From: Dactylosporangium aurantiacum
GTDB lineage: Bacteria; Actinomycetota; Actinomycetes; Mycobacteriales; Micromonosporaceae
NCBI RefSeq assembly: GCF_000716715.1
Contig: NZ_JNYJ01000001.1
Location: forward strand, 124,001 to 188,000
Reading direction: 5' to 3'
Length of the DNA stretch: 64,000 nucleotides
Of the stretch, positions 60,185-64,000 are shown one piece after another. Under the pieces are notes generated by a model. It was not told the origin of the DNA and did not search any database. It saw only the letters and a program-made list of their open reading frames with translations. Made by a program: the position numbers and the translations under genes. The number at the start of each line of letters is the position of its first letter. The stretch's first letter is position 1.

Positions 60185-61204
60185 TCAGAGGCTCGCGGCC
60201 GCGGCGATCGCGGCGCCCCGGGCGCCGGCCATGTCGCGGTCCGGGACCAGGGCGAACGTGGCGACCGCCGCCTGCTCCTCACGCAGCAGCGTGTGCTCGC
60301 GCACCTGCGCCAGGAACCACTCACGGAAGTGCGGGGCCGCCTCGACGACACCGCCGCCGACGAAGTAGCAGTCGGGGTCGGTGAAGTTCGCGGCGATGGT
60401 GAACAGCCGGCCGAGGCCCATCGCCTGCTGCTCGAAGATGCGCAGCGCCAGCTCGTCGCCCTGCTCGGCGTAGGAGCGGACCTGCTTCGCGGCGACCCGG
60501 ACCGACTCGGCCTGGTGCAGCGGGTGGTCGGGGTACCGGGTCAGCCAGTACGGCAGCAGGTTGCGCACGATGCCGGTCAGCGAGCTGACGCTCTCCACGT
60601 CGCCGAGGAACCCGCACCCGCACGACGGCAGCGGCTGCCCCTCCTCGAGCAGGCCGTGCATCGGGATGTGGACGTGACCCAGCTCGCCGGCCATGCCGGC
60701 GGCGCCCTTCACGACCTTGCCCTGCTCGATGACGCCGCCGCCGAGGCCGGTGCCGACGATCGCCGACACCGACGAGCGGGCGTCGGCCTCCGCGCCGAAG
60801 TGCACGTGGTGGGCGTACAGGGCGGCGGCGTTGCCGTCGTTGTTGTAGACGACCGGCAGCCCGAGCCGCCGCTCGAGGGCGCCGCGGAAGTCGAAGCCCC
60901 ACCACGCCTGCTGGGAGAAGTTCGTCGAACCCTTCGAGGAGATGATCCCGTCGGCGGTGGCCGGGCCGGGGGTGTCCAGGCCGACGGCGGCGACCCGCTC
61001 CCGGTCGACCTTGGTCACGGCGAGGATGTTGTCGAACGCCCCGGCGAGGGCCTCGACCGCGACCGCCGGACCCTCCAGGACGCGGCTGGGCACCTCGACG
61101 AGGCCGTCGACGAGGAACGTGCCGTCGTGGGCGAGCACCGTGGCGTTGTTGGCGGTGCCACCGTTGTCGAGGCCGACCACGACCTGGTCCTGCGCGATGC
61201 CCAT
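60185..61204 (-). CDS. ROK-family sugar kinase
   Basis: A 339-aa protein. The ATP-binding motif is VVGLDNGGTANNATV, the sugar-binding region VVYNNDGNAAALYAHH, and the zinc loop ELGHVHIPM with CGCGFLGDVESVSS. The family's third Cys (normally GCxE) is replaced by Asp here, which may weaken zinc binding. No N-terminal HTH is present, so it is a kinase and not a NagC-like repressor. ATG 61204 has GAGGAGCAGG upstream. Substrate is unknown; it is monocistronic. Confidence 0.85.
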   Translation of the reverse strand: MGIAQDQVVVGLDNGGTANNATVLAHDGTFLVDGLVEVPSRVLEGPAVAVEALAGAFDNILAVTKVDRERVAAVGLDTPGPATADGIISSKGSTNFSQQAWWGFDFRGALERRLGLPVVYNNDGNAAALYAHHVHFGAEADARSSVSAIVGTGLGGGVIEQGKVVKGAAGMAGELGHVHIPMHGLLEEGQPLPSCGCGFLGDVESVSSLTGIVRNLLPYWLTRYPDHPLHQAESVRVAAKQVRSYAEQGDELALRIFEQQAMGLGRLFTIAANFTDPDCYFVGGGVVEAAPHFREWFLAQVREHTLLREEQAAVATFALVPDRDMAGARGAAIAAAASL

Positions 61205-61294
61205 CGGTCCTGCTCCTCGGGAGTGACGAAGGTAAGCGGCGAACACGGTACCGCACGGCGTACCGGCGCGGGCGCCTCGATCGTTAGGAACCTC

Positions 61295-62677
61295 ATGGCG
61301 GTGCGGGAGCGGCGGTGGCACCTCACGTGGCCGCCGGCCACCTGGTGGGCGGGGCCCCGGCGGGCCACCGCGGCCGCGGCGGCGGCGCTGGTCACGGCCA
61401 CCATCGCGGCGGGACCCGCGGCCGGGTTCGTCTACGACGCGGCCCGCTACTTCAACGGCTCCCTCGCCCTGTTCACCGCCGCCGGTGCGGCCCGCGAGGG
61501 CGACCTGGACTTCCGCGGCGTGCTCACCGCCGCCGTGTACGCCCCGGCCGCCCTCGCCGAGCACCTCGCCCCGGGCGCCGGCCGGTGGGCCGTGCTCGCG
61601 CAGAACGCGCTGCTCGTCGCGGTCGTCGGGGCGGGGCTGCTGCCGGCGGTCGCCGGTCGGCGGCGGCCCGCCGCCGTCTGGGTGTGCGCGGCGCTGACCT
61701 GGCTCGCCGCCGCCCGGTTCGCCCCGTTCCCGCTGATGGACCTGCCGGCCGCCGCGACCTTCCTCACCGCCGGGTGGCTGGCGCTGCGGCCGCCCACCCG
61801 CTGGCCGCCGGCCCGTGCCGTCCTGGCCGCCGGGGTCGCCGCCGCCGTCACCGTCAACCTGCGCCCCGCGTACCTGCTGCCGGTGCTCGCCCTGGGCGGG
61901 CTCGTGCTCGCCGGCCGGGTCGCGGCCCGGCCGGCGCTGTGGTTCACGGCCGGCGCGGTGGCCGGAACGCTACCGCAGGTGGCGTACAACCTGCTGCGCG
62001 GCGACCCGCCGGGCCCGACCCCGCCCGGCACCGCGGGACTCGCCGGGTTCCAGGCCGGGTACGCCTCGTACGTCGTGCGGTACGACACGATCGAACCCGC
62101 GACCGGGGCGCCGCAGCAGTTCTACTGCGACCCGTCGATGGCCGCGGCGGTCGCCGGCGACCCGGTCACCTCGACCGGCGGCCTGCTCCGGGCGCTGCTG
62201 GGCGACCTGCCCGGCTCGGCGCTGTTCCTGGTCGAGAAGGTCGCCGCGGCCCTCGCCTGGCCGGTCGCCACCCCGTACGGCGCGGCGGCGACCGTGGAGC
62301 GCCACTGGCTGGCGGTGCCGGTCGTGCTGGTCGTCGCCGCCGGTGTCGGCGCCGCCTGCCGCACCCCGGGTGCCCGGGCGCTCGCGGTGCTCGCCGCGGC
62401 GGTGTGCGCGTCGCTGATGGCGTCGGCGACCGAGACCCGCTTCGCGCTGCCCCTGGTGCTGCTCGCCGCCGCCGGCTGCGCGCTGCTCACCCCACCCGCC
62501 CCCGGTGAGCCGGCGCCCGCGCGGCCCGCGCCGGCGGCCTGGCGGCGGGTGCCGTGGCGGTTCACCGTGGCGGTCCTGCTCGCCGCCGCCGTGCTGCTCG
62601 CCGCCGCGGCCGCGGGCCTCGCGCACCCGCTGCCGCCAGGGCCGGCGACCCCGGCGGCGTGTGCCGCGAACGGGTGA
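61295..62677 (+). CDS. Polytopic membrane protein, GT-C-like
   Basis: A 460-aa protein with roughly ten hydrophobic helices and an Ala-rich composition. The first loop (YFNGSLALFTAAGAAREGDLDF) and the long second outer loop (YASYVVRYDTIEPATGAPQQ, FYCDPSM) are where substrate-binding residues of GT-C enzymes would be, but no defining motif was found. ATG 61295 follows TAGGAACC. The next gene starts 43 bp later, with a similar overall layout, so they may form a pair in envelope glycan synthesis. Confidence 0.65.
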   Translation: MAVRERRWHLTWPPATWWAGPRRATAAAAAALVTATIAAGPAAGFVYDAARYFNGSLALFTAAGAAREGDLDFRGVLTAAVYAPAALAEHLAPGAGRWAVLAQNALLVAVVGAGLLPAVAGRRRPAAVWVCAALTWLAAARFAPFPLMDLPAAATFLTAGWLALRPPTRWPPARAVLAAGVAAAVTVNLRPAYLLPVLALGGLVLAGRVAARPALWFTAGAVAGTLPQVAYNLLRGDPPGPTPPGTAGLAGFQAGYASYVVRYDTIEPATGAPQQFYCDPSMAAAVAGDPVTSTGGLLRALLGDLPGSALFLVEKVAAALAWPVATPYGAAATVERHWLAVPVVLVVAAGVGAACRTPGARALAVLAAAVCASLMASATETRFALPLVLLAAAGCALLTPPAPGEPAPARPAPAAWRRVPWRFTVAVLLAAAVLLAAAAAGLAHPLPPGPATPAACAANG

Positions 62678-62719
62678 TCCGGCGCGACCCTCCCCGGACC
62701 GGCGCCGTTGGGCGGTGCA

Positions 62720-64000
62720 GTGAGCACGACACTGGACGCGACACGTGATCCCGCCGCAGGTCCGGGCGGTCCACCGGCGACCGCCGGCCGTCCCTGGCAC
62801 ACCCTGCGGCACACCCTGCGGCGCGCCCGGGGACGGGTCGGGCCGCTGCTGCCGCTCGCCACCGGGCTCGCCGGGACCGCCGCGACGCTGCGCTGCTACG
62901 GGGTGCCGCTCGGCGCGACCGTCGCGTTCGCCGCCTGGCTCACCGCCGGTGTCGTGCTGCCGGGAACGCTGCTGTGGCGGTCCCTGCGCGGCCGCTCCGG
63001 CCGGCTCACCGCCGACGTCGTCGCCGGCGCCGCCACCGGCTACGTCGCGGAGGTCCTCGCGTACGTCGCCGCCCGCGCCGCCGGGCTGCCGCTGCTGGTG
63101 CTCGCCTGGCCCGCCGGCATGATCACCGCCTGCCTGGTGGTGCCGCGGCTGCGCCGGGCGTGGCGGGGCGCCCGCGGGCTGCCGCCGACCCCGGCCGCCT
63201 GGTCCTGGTCGATGCTGCTCATCATCGGCGTCCTCGTCCTGCGCAGCGTCCGCATGTTCCGCTCGCACGGGCTCGGCTGGCCGGTCACCGGCCCCACCGA
63301 CGCCGACACCCCGTTCCACCTGGCGCTCGTCGCCGAGGCGAAGCAGCACATGCCGATGCAGGCGCCGTGGGTGTCCGGCGAACCCCTCGTCTACCACTGG
63401 TTCGTCTACCCGGAGATGGCCGCGACCAGCTGGGTCACCGGCATCGACCCGTTGACGCTGCTGGTGCGGCTGACCCCGCTGCCGATGCTCGCCGGCACGC
63501 TGCTGCTCGTCGCGCTGCTCGCCCGGCGCGTCACCGGCGGCTGGTGGACCGGCCCGGCCGCCGCGGCCGTCGCGCTGCTCGTCCTCGCCCCCGACCCGTA
63601 CGGCTGGCCGCACCCCGACGGCTGGTTCGGCTTCGGCCCGTACGAGGACGGCTCCATCTACCGCATGGTCGCCTGGACCAGCCCGACGCAGACGTTCGGC
63701 GCGCTGCTGTTCGCCGCCGTGGTCCTGCTGCTCACCGACGCGCTGCGCGGCGCCCGCCCCGGCACCTGGCTGCTGTGCACGCTGCTGCTGGCCGGGCTCG
63801 CCGGGGCGAAGTCACCGTACCTGCCGCTGCTGACCGGCGCGCTCGGCCTGGTCGTGCTCGTCCGGCTCGCCGCCCGCCGCGGCCTGCACCGCCCGGCGCT
63901 GCTCGCCGCCGCGGTCACCGCCGCGTGCACCGTCACCGCGCAGGTCGTGCTGTACGGCGGCGGCGCCGGGCAGGGGCTCGTCGTGCGGCCCCTCGCCACC
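62720..64000 (+). CDS. Polytopic membrane protein, GT-C-like, 3' end outside the window
   Basis: At least 427 codons, running off the right edge. A Pro/Gly-rich N-terminus precedes many hydrophobic helices. The first large outer loop contains TDADTPFHLALVAEAKQHMP and GEPLVYHWFVYPEMAATSWV; the acidic pair early in the loop (DAD) and the His residues are where GT-C transferases bind metal and lipid-linked donor. GTG 62720 is used. Co-transcribed with the preceding gene by position. Confidence 0.7.
   Translation, partial: MSTTLDATRDPAAGPGGPPATAGRPWHTLRHTLRRARGRVGPLLPLATGLAGTAATLRCYGVPLGATVAFAAWLTAGVVLPGTLLWRSLRGRSGRLTADVVAGAATGYVAEVLAYVAARAAGLPLLVLAWPAGMITACLVVPRLRRAWRGARGLPPTPAAWSWSMLLIIGVLVLRSVRMFRSHGLGWPVTGPTDADTPFHLALVAEAKQHMPMQAPWVSGEPLVYHWFVYPEMAATSWVTGIDPLTLLVRLTPLPMLAGTLLLVALLARRVTGGWWTGPAAAAVALLVLAPDPYGWPHPDGWFGFGPYEDGSIYRMVAWTSPTQTFGALLFAAVVLLLTDALRGARPGTWLLCTLLLAGLAGAKSPYLPLLTGALGLVVLVRLAARRGLHRPALLAAAVTAACTVTAQVVLYGGGAGQGLVVRPLAT

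Overview
The window is very GC-rich with dense genes and strong third-position GC, which makes it an actinomycete. An F420-dependent (Ddn-type) oxidoreductase, a WhiG/FliA-type sigma factor, twin-arginine exported enzymes, several GTG starts and an actinobacterial STAND protein suggest a large-genome member of the Micromonosporaceae. That family placement is inference; no rRNA or other marker is present.

Layout. 1-9.6 kb: housekeeping and redox genes (SDR fragment, beta-carbonic anhydrase, geranylgeranyl reductase-like flavoenzyme, PEP mutase-like enzyme with a divergent ArsR-type regulator, a protein with no Lys, Arg, Cys or Trp, a DUF6980-like protein, F420 oxidoreductase, RecQ, a FliA/WhiG-type sigma factor, YaaA). 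9.6-14.5 kb: an HD protein and an operon of a 213-aa protein, a PP2C phosphatase and an Hsp70-like protein. 14.6-18 kb: an exported PHP protein, a CapA-like lipoprotein between two identical inverted tRNA-Gly genes, then tRNA-Cys and tRNA-Val. 18-21.7 kb: a small island at tRNA-Val, bounded by a second copy of the tRNA 3' half plus flank. It carries a small gene and an NB-ARC/TPR STAND gene whose repeat tract has suffered a frameshifting deletion. 22.3-32 kb: GntR, TetR and FadR regulators, an FhuF-like Fe-S protein, an ECF sigma/anti-sigma pair, YcnI, a VKOR plus DUF929 disulfide pair, an exported cyclase, an M15 peptidase and membrane proteins.

32.1-45.9 kb is a complete L-rhamnose regulon. 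A LacI-type regulator is followed in an operon by lutA-lutB-lutC (L-lactate oxidation). Divergent from it are an ABC transporter (ATPase, two permeases, binding protein), mutarotase, isomerase, a fused aldolase/dehydrogenase and rhamnulokinase. The shared intergenic region holds a perfect 12-bp palindrome and related sites. The logic is import, isomerisation, phosphorylation, cleavage to DHAP and L-lactaldehyde, oxidation to L-lactate, then LutABC to pyruvate.

45.9-64 kb: an HD protein, an Sfp-type phosphopantetheinyl transferase, a membrane protein, a flavoprotein coupled to a polysaccharide pyruvyl transferase, a K+ channel with RCK domain joined to a secreted protein through a chain of mini-ORFs, an ECF sigma factor with a membrane protein, an exported GH127-like glycosidase with ricin-type lectin repeats, pirin, a ROK kinase and two polytopic membrane proteins, the last running off the end.

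A recurring oddity is the number of short tandem repeat arrays (8-45 bp units), mostly in spacers and sometimes inside genes. In two places they appear to have changed gene architecture: the TPR frameshift near 20,664 and the overlapping mini-ORF chain at 52,503-52,557. No CRISPR array, rRNA, integrase or transposase was seen.
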